Assembly (NCBI GenBank): GCA_021773565.1
Contig: JAJFJZ010000025.1
Location: 186,001 to 250,000 of the forward strand
DNA: 64,000 nt
From: Gammaproteobacteria bacterium
GTDB lineage: Bacteria; Pseudomonadota; Gammaproteobacteria; Pseudomonadales; Azotimanducaceae
Direction: 5' to 3'
Shown here: positions 1 through 7,187 of the stretch, piece after piece
Layout: each line of letters starts with the position of its first letter
Position numbering within the stretch: position 1 is the stretch's first letter
Translations under genes and position numbers: made by a program
The notes under the pieces: generated by a model
Seen by the model: the letters and a program-made list of their open reading frames with translations, nothing else
Database searches by the model: none
What the model was told of the DNA's origin: nothing

Positions 1-22
1 GTTTCTGAAGTCACTTTATTCT

Positions 23-820
23 CTACTCGTCGGACTGGAAAACAGTCCTGGGAAATTCGACCACGTCGGCCAGGGTGCGATCCGGGGACTGTTCATCTCG
101 CACTTGCGGTTCCTGATCCTCCAACAGAGGCTGTTTTGAATCGTCGTTCACGTTTTGCGAATCCATTTCCAGATTTACTTCCACACCCAATTCATTCAAT
201 TCGGATTCATCCTCCTCCGGAAGAGAGAGGGATGGCCTGGGTTGATAATCAACATTTTCAGTTTCCGCCAGGGGTTCTGTCAGCGCACGGATATCTGCAA
301 GTGTGGGTAACTCGGCAAGGGTTTTCAGATTAAAATAATCCAGAAATGCCTTTGTTGTGCCATACATTGCCGGTCTGCCCGGAACCTCCCTGTGACCCAC
401 AACTCTCACCCAATTGCGCTCAATCAGCGTGCGCATGATATTAGTGCTTACAGATACGCCACGCACCTGCTCGATATCACCCCGGGTTACAGGCTGTTTA
501 TAGGCGACCAATGAAAGCGTCTCAAGCAGCGCTCGTGTATAGCGTGGTGGCTTGTCCTCCATCATGCGCCCCACCCATGGGCTGAATTCCTGTTTAACCT
601 GCAAACGATACCCTGAAGCCACCTTCTTGAGTTCTATTCCGCGTTGATCACAATCCTCCGCCAACGCGGTCAGTGCATTTTTTATCAACTCTCTATCCAG
701 CAAGTCGTCTTCGAATTCGTCATCACGAAACAGAGCGACAATTGCATCAAGGGTCATCGGGGAATCAGCGCACACCAGGGCTGCTTCGATAATTTGTCTA
801 ACCTTCTGTGGATCCATCAT
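23..820 (-). CDS. scpB: Segregation and condensation protein B
   Basis: ScpB is the winged-helix subunit that binds the ScpA kleisin and, with SMC, condenses and segregates the chromosome in the cytoplasm. The 265-residue product has the family's two winged-helix regions (about residues 5-85 and 90-170), including the conserved stretch TRALLETLSLVAYKQPVTRG and the later GRPAMYGTTKAFLDYF. An acidic, poorly conserved tail of about 80 residues follows, longer than in minimal ScpB proteins. Two adjacent ATG codons (820 and 817) follow a strong purine-rich ribosome site, and either could start the protein. The gene overlaps the end of scpA by 23 bases, so the two are translated as one unit. Identification is firm; only the exact start is open. 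Confidence 0.95.
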   Translation of the reverse strand: MMDPQKVRQIIEAALVCADSPMTLDAIVALFRDDEFEDDLLDRELIKNALTALAEDCDQRGIELKKVASGYRLQVKQEFSPWVGRMMEDKPPRYTRALLETLSLVAYKQPVTRGDIEQVRGVSVSTNIMRTLIERNWVRVVGHREVPGRPAMYGTTKAFLDYFNLKTLAELPTLADIRALTEPLAETENVDYQPRPSLSLPEEDESELNELGVEVNLEMDSQNVNDDSKQPLLEDQEPQVRDEQSPDRTLADVVEFPRTVFQSDE

Positions 821-1781
821 TTACCCTCTCCCGGGCATCCTCATTCGTAAAAGCGTCATTTTTCCCTACGCCACCTGTCGACGCCCGCACATATATCGGC
901 GCGAAGGGTTCACTTTGAACTATCTCCACCAGAAATTCCTTCATTAGCTCCATTAGCGCAAGAAACGTGACTATTACACCTCGACGACCCTCGCTCTCAT
1001 CAAACAGATTTACAAAGGGAACAAACTCTGTGGAGTTTTGAATGCGGGCAAGTACATCCGTCATTCTCTCGCGAACCGATAGGGGTTCTAATAATACGGA
1101 ATGCTGTTGTTGCATATCTGCACGATGCAGGACTTGCGATAATGCCAGGAGCACCTCTTTCAGATCTACCTGCGGGTCTGCAATCTTTTTGATCAGTTTG
1201 GGAGGCTCTGCGGTTGCTGGATGTATATCCCGCTCCATACGCGGAATCTCCGCAAGGTTTTCCGCGGCAGATTTGAGTTGTTCATATTCCTGCAAGCGCC
1301 TGATTAATTGCATGCGAGGGTCGCTTTCGTCTTCATCCTCACTTACCGGCCTTGGCAACAACATGCGCGATTTTATCTCGGCCAGCAACGCCGCCATAAG
1401 AAGATACTCCGCAGCAAGCTCAAGCTGTAAGGCTTCCATCAACTCAATATAGGTCATGTACTGACGTGTAACCTTGGCAACCTCAATCTCCAGAATATCG
1501 AGATTCTGCCTTCGAATAAGATACAATAATAAATCCAGCGGACCCTCGAAGGTTTCCAGAAATACTTCCATCGCGTCCGGCGGAATGTACAAATCTGTAG
1601 GCGTTTCCCGATAAGGCTCACCTGAAACCATGGCAAGAATGTCCGGGCCATTATCTTCATCGCGAAGTGATTTCAGCTGTGCGTGGTTTTGCTCCGGGTC
1701 AGCATGCATTTTGGGCTCAGGCTGTCTATTTGGCTCAGGCTGTTTATTTGGCTCAGGCTGTCTATCTCGATGATCACTCAT
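798..1781 (-). CDS. scpA: Segregation and condensation protein A (kleisin)
   Basis: ScpA is the kleisin that bridges the SMC heads and recruits ScpB. The kleisin signature FEGPLDLLLYLIRRQNLDI lies at about residues 78-96, and the C-terminal winged-helix region (RRGVIVTFLALMELMKEFLV) is present. The protein has 327 residues with a poorly conserved N-terminal extension of about 65 residues. This extension starts with three near-identical hexapeptides of the type RQPEPN, encoded by an 18-bp tandem repeat. A downstream Met at residue 25 could be an alternative start that skips the repeat. The gene lies 53 bases after trpS and overlaps scpB, as in related gammaproteobacteria. SMC itself is not in the window. 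Confidence 0.95.
   Translation of the reverse strand: MSDHRDRQPEPNKQPEPNRQPEPKMHADPEQNHAQLKSLRDEDNGPDILAMVSGEPYRETPTDLYIPPDAMEVFLETFEGPLDLLLYLIRRQNLDILEIEVAKVTRQYMTYIELMEALQLELAAEYLLMAALLAEIKSRMLLPRPVSEDEDESDPRMQLIRRLQEYEQLKSAAENLAEIPRMERDIHPATAEPPKLIKKIADPQVDLKEVLLALSQVLHRADMQQQHSVLLEPLSVRERMTDVLARIQNSTEFVPFVNLFDESEGRRGVIVTFLALMELMKEFLVEIVQSEPFAPIYVRASTGGVGKNDAFTNEDARERVNDGSTEG
1710..1763 (-). repeat. 18-bp tandem repeat in the scpA 5' coding region
   Basis: Three consecutive 18-bp units of the form TTTGGCTCAGGCTGTCTA (plus-strand reading) differ from each other at one or two bases. They are in frame and encode the repeated hexapeptide (R/K)QPEPN near the ScpA N terminus. The unit length is a multiple of three, so copy-number change would keep the frame. 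Confidence 0.9.
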
Positions 1782-1834
1782 ATCGCGGACTCCAGTATTT
1801 ACCTGCTTTTAGCACTTTGCCTGCCTGTGCATTT

Positions 1835-3049
1835 CTAACGATGGGACAAGCCTATCGCCGCCCGTACTTCTTCCAAGGTTTCCCGGGCTACGTCGCGTGC
1901 GTGTTCAGAGCCTTCTGCCACAATTGTGTTTACCAGACCCGGGTTCTCTTCAAATTGAACTGCACGCTCCCGTATTGGCAGTAACTCTGCATTGATATTA
2001 TCAATCAGCGGGCCCTTACAATCCAGACATCCGATGCCGGCGTTTTTACAGCCTTTTACCACCCAGTCCAGTGTGTCCTGCGCAGAGTAAATCTCGTGTA
2101 GTGAAAATACCGGGCATTTTGAAGGGTCACCCGGATCTGAACGCCTTACCCGCGCCGGATCGGTTTGCATGGTCCGTACTTTGTGCTCAACCGATTCAGG
2201 ACTTTCACGTAACTCAATCGCATTTCCGTAAGACTTTGACATCTTCTCACCATCGAGACCGGGTACACGCGCCTGCTTCGTTAAAAGCGCCATGGGTTCC
2301 GGTAATATAATGCGGCCCCCGCCCTCCAGATAGCCAAATAATCTTTCGCTATCACCAACGGACAGATTTTGCTGCTCAACCAACAAAGCCCGCGCACGCT
2401 CCAGTGCCTCTGCATCTCCCTGCTCAAGATAGATTTTGCGTAGCTCCTTATATTGCCGCGACGCCTTTTTGCCCATTTTTTTTATCGCGGCCAGGGCATT
2501 TTCTTCAAAACCCGGTTCCCGACCGTATATGTGGTTAAAACGACGCGCTACTTCGCGGGTTATCTCCACATGCGCTTCCTGGTCTGCTCCAACTGGCACC
2601 TTTCCGGCTCGATACATCAGGATATCGGCAGACTGTAAAAGCGGGTACCCCAGAAAACCAAGATTAGTGAGATCCTTATCCGCCAACTTAAGCTGCTGAT
2701 CCTTATAGCTTGGTACTCGCTCCAGCCAGCTAATGGGCGTAATCATGGAAAGTAACAAATACAGTTCCGCATGTTCCGGCACTCGGGACTGGACAAAGAT
2801 GGTACACAATCCTGGGTTTATATCCGCAGCCAACCAGTCGATAACCGTGTCGGAGGTAAACTGCTCGATTTTTGACGATTCATTGAAGTTGGTGGTGAGC
2901 GCGTGCCAATCTGCGACAAAATAAAAACATTCAAATTCGTGTTGAAGCTGTACCCAGTTTTTTAAACATCCATGGTAATGGCCCAGATGTAATTTGCCTG
3001 TGGGGCGCATACCGGAAAGGACCCGGTTGCTGGAATCATTGCTACTCAA
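1835..3049 (-). CDS. trpS: Tryptophanyl-tRNA synthetase
   Basis: This class I aminoacyl-tRNA synthetase charges tRNA-Trp. The HIGH-type motif is HLGH (residues 21-24) and the KMSKS loop is intact (residues 269-273, GEKMSKSYGN). At 404 residues it is longer than the 334-residue E. coli type. It belongs to the longer proteobacterial type with a helical insertion before the KMSKS loop (about residues 185-245) and a Cys-containing segment GCKNAGIGCLDCKG near the C terminus. The start is a TTG codon: an in-frame stop lies three codons upstream, and the next Met (residue 14) would leave almost nothing before the Rossmann fold. It is probably in one operon with yciO upstream and scpA-scpB downstream. 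Confidence 0.95.
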   Translation of the reverse strand: MSSNDSSNRVLSGMRPTGKLHLGHYHGCLKNWVQLQHEFECFYFVADWHALTTNFNESSKIEQFTSDTVIDWLAADINPGLCTIFVQSRVPEHAELYLLLSMITPISWLERVPSYKDQQLKLADKDLTNLGFLGYPLLQSADILMYRAGKVPVGADQEAHVEITREVARRFNHIYGREPGFEENALAAIKKMGKKASRQYKELRKIYLEQGDAEALERARALLVEQQNLSVGDSERLFGYLEGGGRIILPEPMALLTKQARVPGLDGEKMSKSYGNAIELRESPESVEHKVRTMQTDPARVRRSDPGDPSKCPVFSLHEIYSAQDTLDWVVKGCKNAGIGCLDCKGPLIDNINAELLPIRERAVQFEENPGLVNTIVAEGSEHARDVARETLEEVRAAIGLSHR

Positions 3050-3077
3050 ATGGATATCTCACGGTGGAAACAAGCCA

Positions 3078-3698
3078 TTATACCCGCGCATTGAACACTC
3101 CTAAACCCTCTCTTACAACTAAAGGGATATCATCGGTCAGATCTACGACAGTTGTAGTCTCAAAACCACACGCGCCGCCGTCCACAACAAGATCAATACT
3201 GGATCCGAGCCGATCGAGAATTTCCCTGGCATCCGTCTGCGCATAGTCATCGTTGGGCAGGATAAGGCTGGTAGACATCAATGGCTCACCCAGACATTCG
3301 AGTAGCGCCAGCGCCACCGGATGGTCTGGAATACGCAACCCAATGGTTTGTTTGCGGGGATGCACCAGGCGGCGGGGAACCTCACGGCTGGCTTTTAGAA
3401 TAAAAGTTATAGCACCGGGCGTGTATCGTTTAAGAACGCGATAGCTGCTATTATTCACTTTTGCATAGGTTGCAATTTCAGACAAATCCCTACACACAAG
3501 TGTGAAATGGTGCTTTTTGTCCAGCCTGCGAATATTTCGAATCCGGTCCAGCGCAGATTTATCCCCGATACGACAGGCCAATGCATAGGTAGAATCTGTG
3601 GGATAAACGATTACCGCTCCACGTCTGATGATGTCCACTGCCTGCACCAGCAAACGCTGCTGTGGATGGGTCGGGTGAATATCAAAATACTGGCTCAT
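3078..3698 (-). CDS. yciO: YciO/Sua5/YrdC-family protein
   Basis: This member of the YrdC/Sua5 fold family is closest by eye to E. coli YciO, with the start MSQYFDIHPTHPQQRL matching YciO's MSQFFYIHPDNPQQRL. Conserved segments include VYPTDSTYALACRIG, FTLVCRDLSE, TIGLRIPDHPVA, LMSTSLILP and the C-terminal VVDLTDDIPLVVREG. The family binds ATP and threonylcarbamoyl-AMP-like ligands. TsaC and Sua5 make the precursor of the tRNA t6A modification, but the physiological role of YciO is less certain, so I do not assign the full TsaC function. The chosen ATG at 3698 is 18 codons inside the longest reading frame and gives 206 residues, the usual YciO length. trpS follows 28 bases downstream. Confidence 0.9.
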   Translation of the reverse strand: MSQYFDIHPTHPQQRLLVQAVDIIRRGAVIVYPTDSTYALACRIGDKSALDRIRNIRRLDKKHHFTLVCRDLSEIATYAKVNNSSYRVLKRYTPGAITFILKASREVPRRLVHPRKQTIGLRIPDHPVALALLECLGEPLMSTSLILPNDDYAQTDAREILDRLGSSIDLVVDGGACGFETTTVVDLTDDIPLVVREGLGVFNARV

Positions 3699-3789
3699 AT
3701 CGCTTTTACACAAGAAAAATCGAGGGGATTTTACACATGGGTATATGTGCACACCACGAAATCTTTTATCATGGCGCCCCCCATCCAGG

Positions 3790-3804
3790 AAATTGGGCCA
3801 ATTT
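3790..3804. promoter_or_regulatory. 15-bp perfect palindrome upstream of yciB
   Basis: AAATTGG-G-CCAATTT is a perfect 7-bp inverted repeat around one central base. It lies between the divergent yciO and yciB genes, about 55 bases before the yciB start. It could be an operator. No T-run follows immediately, so I do not call a terminator. The binding protein is unknown. Confidence 0.4.
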
Positions 3805-3816
3805 GTAATTTTTTCT

Positions 3817-3872
3817 ACGGAACAACTAATATGAAACAGCCAATATGAAACAACTTATATGAAACAACTGGG
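3817..3872 (+). repeat. 14-bp tandem repeat at the yciB start, creating chained mini-ORFs
   Basis: Four tandem 14-bp units end at the yciB start. The first is degenerate (begins ACGGAACAAC) and the next three begin ATGAAACARC at 3831, 3845 and 3859. The first two ATG codons open five-codon ORFs reading MKQPI and MKQLI. Each ends in a TGA that overlaps the following ATG (ATGA), so ribosomes could step from one to the next. The third ATG starts yciB with MKQL, and MKQ also begins E. coli YciB. The units look like copies of the gene's own first codons. No strong Shine-Dalgarno site precedes them. Confidence 0.85.
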
Positions 3873-4485
3873 GGAGTTTGCGCCATTACTGGTTTTTGTC
3901 GTCGCCTACTATTTTTATGACATCTATGTAGCGACCGCTGTGTTTATGGCAGCTGTGACCATCCAGATGATCTGGCATCTCATTCGAAAAATACCTATTC
4001 CCACCCAAATGAAGTTTATTTTTGTTGTAGCCTGGGTATTCGGGGGGCTAACTTTGCTCCTGCACGATAAAACCTTTATTCAGTGGAAACCGACCATTGT
4101 TAACTGGGCGATGGCAATGGCGCTTGTCGGTAGCCACTATTTCGGAAAGGACAATTTCGTCAAAAAAATGTTGGGCGGCCAGATGCGTCTTCCGGACAGT
4201 GCCTGGACACATCTCAATTTTGGCTGGGCAAGTGGATTCACTATTGCGGGAATACTCAATCTTGTCGTGGCGTACAATTTCAGTGAGGCCTTCTGGGTGA
4301 GTTATAAACTGATTGGCGGCATGGGGATTACCTTCCTCTATGTAGCCATCATGCTGGCGTACCTCCATCGCAATGGATACCTGGACGCGGAAAACCTGCA
4401 AAGAGAGGAGCAGGAACTGATTCACCCAATCGTACCGAATCAACCAGGGAACAGCCGGATTACACCAACAAGCAAACAACCATGA
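3859..4485 (+). CDS. yciB: Inner-membrane septation protein YciB/IspA
   Basis: This polytopic inner-membrane protein belongs to the YciB (intracellular septation protein A) family, which is linked to cell division and envelope integrity. Matching features are the N terminus MKQLGEFAPLLVFVVAYYFYDIYVATA, shown here only by its start MKQLGEF and by YDIYVATA, followed by VFGGLTLLLHDKTFIQWKPT, the typical loop with KMLGGQMRLP and the late WASGFTIAGILNLVVAYNF helix. About five or six transmembrane helices are visible, then a polar tail of about 35 residues. The last of three repeated ATG codons is the only one in frame. The gene overlaps the next gene by four bases (ATGA), giving a yciB - SH3 protein - pdxJ unit. 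Confidence 0.93.
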   Translation: MKQLGEFAPLLVFVVAYYFYDIYVATAVFMAAVTIQMIWHLIRKIPIPTQMKFIFVVAWVFGGLTLLLHDKTFIQWKPTIVNWAMAMALVGSHYFGKDNFVKKMLGGQMRLPDSAWTHLNFGWASGFTIAGILNLVVAYNFSEAFWVSYKLIGGMGITFLYVAIMLAYLHRNGYLDAENLQREEQELIHPIVPNQPGNSRITPTSKQP

Positions 4486-5174
4486 ATAATTGCTCCACGC
4501 GTAAGCGCAAGTTTTTAAAGTTAGTGAGTATCATCCTGACGAATGTACTGCTGCTTTCTACAGCGGTTCACGCCGCCACTGCCTACGTATCAGATGAAAT
4601 TGGAGCACCAATGCGCAGTGGGGCATCCAATGCGCACCGAATCGTAAATCTGGCAGTTCCCAGCGGCACTGAACTGGAAATTTTGTCTGAAGACAAGGCC
4701 GCAGGTTTTACCCAGGTGAGAACGCGGAGGGGAACTGAAGGCTGGATTCGGACAGAACACATAAGCTTGCAACCCAATGCGAAAGAACTATTGCGCAGAG
4801 CAAATAGCAATCTTGGCTCTGCAAACCAGCAAATACTGGATTTGCGCGCACAGCTTGATCAGGTGAACAGTGAATATTCCAGCACACAATCTGAAAACTC
4901 CGGGCTGAAAGCCAGTCTCGTCAACCTGCAAACAGAACTGGACAATATTAGACGCATATCTACCGGGGCATTGGATCTCGCGGAGGAAAACCGCAAAATG
5001 GCAACGTTGAATGAGCGGTTAAGAGCAGAAGTAGATAGCCTTATTACAGAAAAAAACCTGCTTCAGGACAACTTGCAACAAAAATGGTTATTAATTGGTG
5101 CAGGCCTCGTGTTAAGCGGATTACTACTGGGATTATTTATAAAATCGAGACCACGTAGAAGCGGCTGGTCATGA
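4482..5174 (+). CDS. SH3-domain, coiled-coil, membrane-anchored protein (YgiM/TIGR04211-like)
   Basis: The 230-residue product has an N-terminal signal segment (about residues 12-31, ending VHAATA), a bacterial SH3 domain (about 33-97, with MRSGASNAHRIVNLAVPSGT and GTEGWIRTEHI), a long coiled coil (about 100-200) and a C-terminal transmembrane helix (LLIGAGLVLSGLLLGLFI) followed by basic residues. This matches the YgiM-type family of membrane-anchored periplasmic SH3 proteins, whose function is unclear and may relate to the cell envelope. The four-base overlaps with yciB before and pdxJ after (both ATGA) suggest coupled translation. Confidence 0.82.
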   Translation: MNNCSTRKRKFLKLVSIILTNVLLLSTAVHAATAYVSDEIGAPMRSGASNAHRIVNLAVPSGTELEILSEDKAAGFTQVRTRRGTEGWIRTEHISLQPNAKELLRRANSNLGSANQQILDLRAQLDQVNSEYSSTQSENSGLKASLVNLQTELDNIRRISTGALDLAEENRKMATLNERLRAEVDSLITEKNLLQDNLQQKWLLIGAGLVLSGLLLGLFIKSRPRRSGWS

Positions 5175-5953
5175 TTCTGAGTGTCAATCTGAATAAAGTT
5201 GCCCTGGTAAGAAATTCCCGCGAAGGCAGTTCGCCCAGTGTGCTTGAAGCAGCAAAAACCGTGATTAAGGCAGGTGCTTATGGAATAACAGTGCATCCGC
5301 GCCCGGATCAGCGCCACATCCGGCCTGAAGATGTCTACCAGCTTTCCGCGCTACTTAAGGAACAACACCCCGAAATAGAATTCAACATAGAGGGCAATCC
5401 CGAAGCAGGACCAAGAGAAAATGGTTACCCCGGCTTTAATGCTTTCATTGAACAGACTCGCCCACACCAGTGCACACTGGTACCTGACGGTGACAATCAG
5501 CTCACATCAGATCATGGTTGGGACCTAAAACAAGACGCAGAGAAAGTTGCAAAGTTGGTCGCGAGATATCACCAGGCGGGTGCACGGGTATGTTTATTTA
5601 TGGACGCAGATGAGGGCCAGATAGCCCTTGCTCGTGAAGTTGCTGCAGACCGGATTGAACTCTATACGGGACCCTTCGCTGAAGCGGTACGCCGCTTTGG
5701 CGTTGATTCCTCCCCGGCCAGAGACTCACTTGCCCGGTACGCATCAGCCGCCCGCTTCGCAACGCACAATGGCATGGGAGTAAATGCAGGGCACGATCTG
5801 GACCTTCAGAATTTACCCCTGTTCAGGTCGATCTCCGAAGTGCTGGAGGTGTCCATCGGTCATGCCCTGATTAGCGATGCACTTAATGATGGCTTGTTTA
5901 AAACGGTGCAAAATTATTTGACAGCAATGGGTGCACCACCAAAAAACCACTAG
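5171..5953 (+). CDS. pdxJ: Pyridoxine 5'-phosphate synthase
   Basis: PdxJ condenses 3-amino-2-oxopropyl phosphate with 1-deoxy-D-xylulose 5-phosphate to form pyridoxine 5'-phosphate, the last ring-forming step of DXP-dependent vitamin B6 synthesis. The 260-residue TIM barrel shows VNLNKVALVRNSR at the N terminus, ITVHPRPDQRHI, FNIEGNP, CTLVPD, the ELYTGPFAEA segment and the C-terminal VSIGHALISDAL phosphate-binding loop. Its length is normal. It overlaps the preceding SH3-protein gene by four bases. No other B6 gene is in the window. Confidence 0.95.
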   Translation: MILSVNLNKVALVRNSREGSSPSVLEAAKTVIKAGAYGITVHPRPDQRHIRPEDVYQLSALLKEQHPEIEFNIEGNPEAGPRENGYPGFNAFIEQTRPHQCTLVPDGDNQLTSDHGWDLKQDAEKVAKLVARYHQAGARVCLFMDADEGQIALAREVAADRIELYTGPFAEAVRRFGVDSSPARDSLARYASAARFATHNGMGVNAGHDLDLQNLPLFRSISEVLEVSIGHALISDALNDGLFKTVQNYLTAMGAPPKNH

Positions 5954-6025
5954 ATTTCAAACATCTACGTAATTATTCACAGTACTATTATAGAATGCCG
6001 GGCTTAGGCCGGTTATACTCGGCGG

Positions 6026-6601
6026 ATGTCACGAATAAATCCTCTGATTGTTTCAATTCTGATTTCAGGATTGCTCGCTGGGCTCTTCACACAGCCCTCC
6101 TGGGCGTCTGATCCTTTGCTGGTTATCAAAACCAATTATGGGGATATCTGGATCCAGCTAGATTCCGAAAAAGCTCCGATCACCGTCGAACATTTTTTGT
6201 CCTACGTGGACGACAAATTCTACGATGGCCTCATTTTCCACCGCGTTGTTCCCGGATTTGTAATTCAGGCTGGCGGTTACACCGCCCAAATGGATACCAG
6301 GGAAACCACGGGTATGATCAAAAACGAAGCATCCAACGGCTTGAAAAATTTGACAGGTACGCTGGCCATGGCCCGCACTGACGAACCCGACTCAGCCGAT
6401 GCCCAGTTTTATATCAATACTGCCGATAACCCCAGCCTGGACAAGGCAGGCTCAAAAGCGGGTTATACCGTTTTTGGCCGTGTGGTTAATGGCATGTCTG
6501 TGGTCGGTGAAATAGAACTTGTCGATACCGGAATCAAAAATGGAATGGCGGCAGTGCCACTGGAACCAGTAATTATTTATTCACTACGCCGCGCAGATTA
6601 A
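6026..6601 (+). CDS. Periplasmic peptidyl-prolyl cis-trans isomerase, cyclophilin type
   Basis: This cyclophilin catalyses proline isomerisation during protein folding. A signal peptide (about residues 1-27, ending PSWASD) indicates export to the periplasm, as for E. coli PpiA. The fold is shown by YVDDKFYDGLIFHRVVPGFV (catalytic Arg in FHRV), IQAGGYT, the GTLAMARTDEPDSADAQFYIN core and YTVFGRVVNGM. At 191 residues it has the normal size. A TATA-rich stretch precedes it, but I cannot place a promoter confidently. Confidence 0.92.
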   Translation: MSRINPLIVSILISGLLAGLFTQPSWASDPLLVIKTNYGDIWIQLDSEKAPITVEHFLSYVDDKFYDGLIFHRVVPGFVIQAGGYTAQMDTRETTGMIKNEASNGLKNLTGTLAMARTDEPDSADAQFYINTADNPSLDKAGSKAGYTVFGRVVNGMSVVGEIELVDTGIKNGMAAVPLEPVIIYSLRRAD

Positions 6602-6638
6602 TACTGCGCATTTTATTTACCGGATTCATCGAGCTACC

Positions 6639-7178
6639 ATGAAAAAACTTCTCATCGCGACAGTAGTCGCATTGTTTATTGCTGCACTCACTACAGATAT
6701 ATTCTTTCGCTTTTTCGCCAGTGCTGACGGCCAGACTCAGCAATTCTTCTCCCTGTTTGTGTTACTCACACTGGGGATTCTAATAGCCAACCAGGTGACT
6801 GCTGGCGCCAGCTCTGCAAGCGTTTCCTCCACCAGAACAGAGCCACGCAAGCGACCCACCCGCGATGAGCGCAAACCCCGTAAACGAAAACCCGGCAAGC
6901 CAGCTACGGATAAAGCCAAAAGCACGCGCAGTGCCAGCGAACCATCCACTCCCACAGGCCCGCGTGAAACGGGCTCTGTCAAATGGTTTAACCGAAACAA
7001 GGGATTTGGTTTTCTGGTACGTGAAAACGGCGAAGAAATATTTGTCCATTTTCGTGCGATTCGCGGTTCAGATGAATCAGATAGTCATCGTAAAACGTTA
7101 AGAGACGGTCAGGACGTTACTTTTGTTGTGGTAGAACGCGACAAAGGACCTCAGGCGGACGATGTAGTTCCTGTTTAA
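6639..7178 (+). CDS. Membrane-anchored cold-shock-domain protein
   Basis: The 179-residue protein begins with two predicted transmembrane helices (about residues 4-23 and 36-55). A very basic Arg/Lys/Pro-rich linker (about 65-105) follows, then a C-terminal cold-shock domain (about 110-178). The domain keeps both RNA-binding motifs: KWFNRNKGFGFLV (RNP1) and IFVHFRAI (RNP2). Ordinary Csp proteins are about 70 residues and cytosolic; this one would hold a single-stranded nucleic-acid binding domain at the inner membrane. argS starts nine bases downstream. The domain call is firm, the topology is inferred from hydrophobicity, and the biological role is unknown. Confidence 0.82.
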   Translation: MKKLLIATVVALFIAALTTDIFFRFFASADGQTQQFFSLFVLLTLGILIANQVTAGASSASVSSTRTEPRKRPTRDERKPRKRKPGKPATDKAKSTRSASEPSTPTGPRETGSVKWFNRNKGFGFLVRENGEEIFVHFRAIRGSDESDSHRKTLRDGQDVTFVVVERDKGPQADDVVPV

Positions 7179-7187
7179 AAGCGTGCT

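Noticed and set aside
1042-1452. 136-residue plus-strand frame opposite scpA
   Set aside because: Ser/Arg/Cys-rich antisense shadow of a clearly recognised gene.
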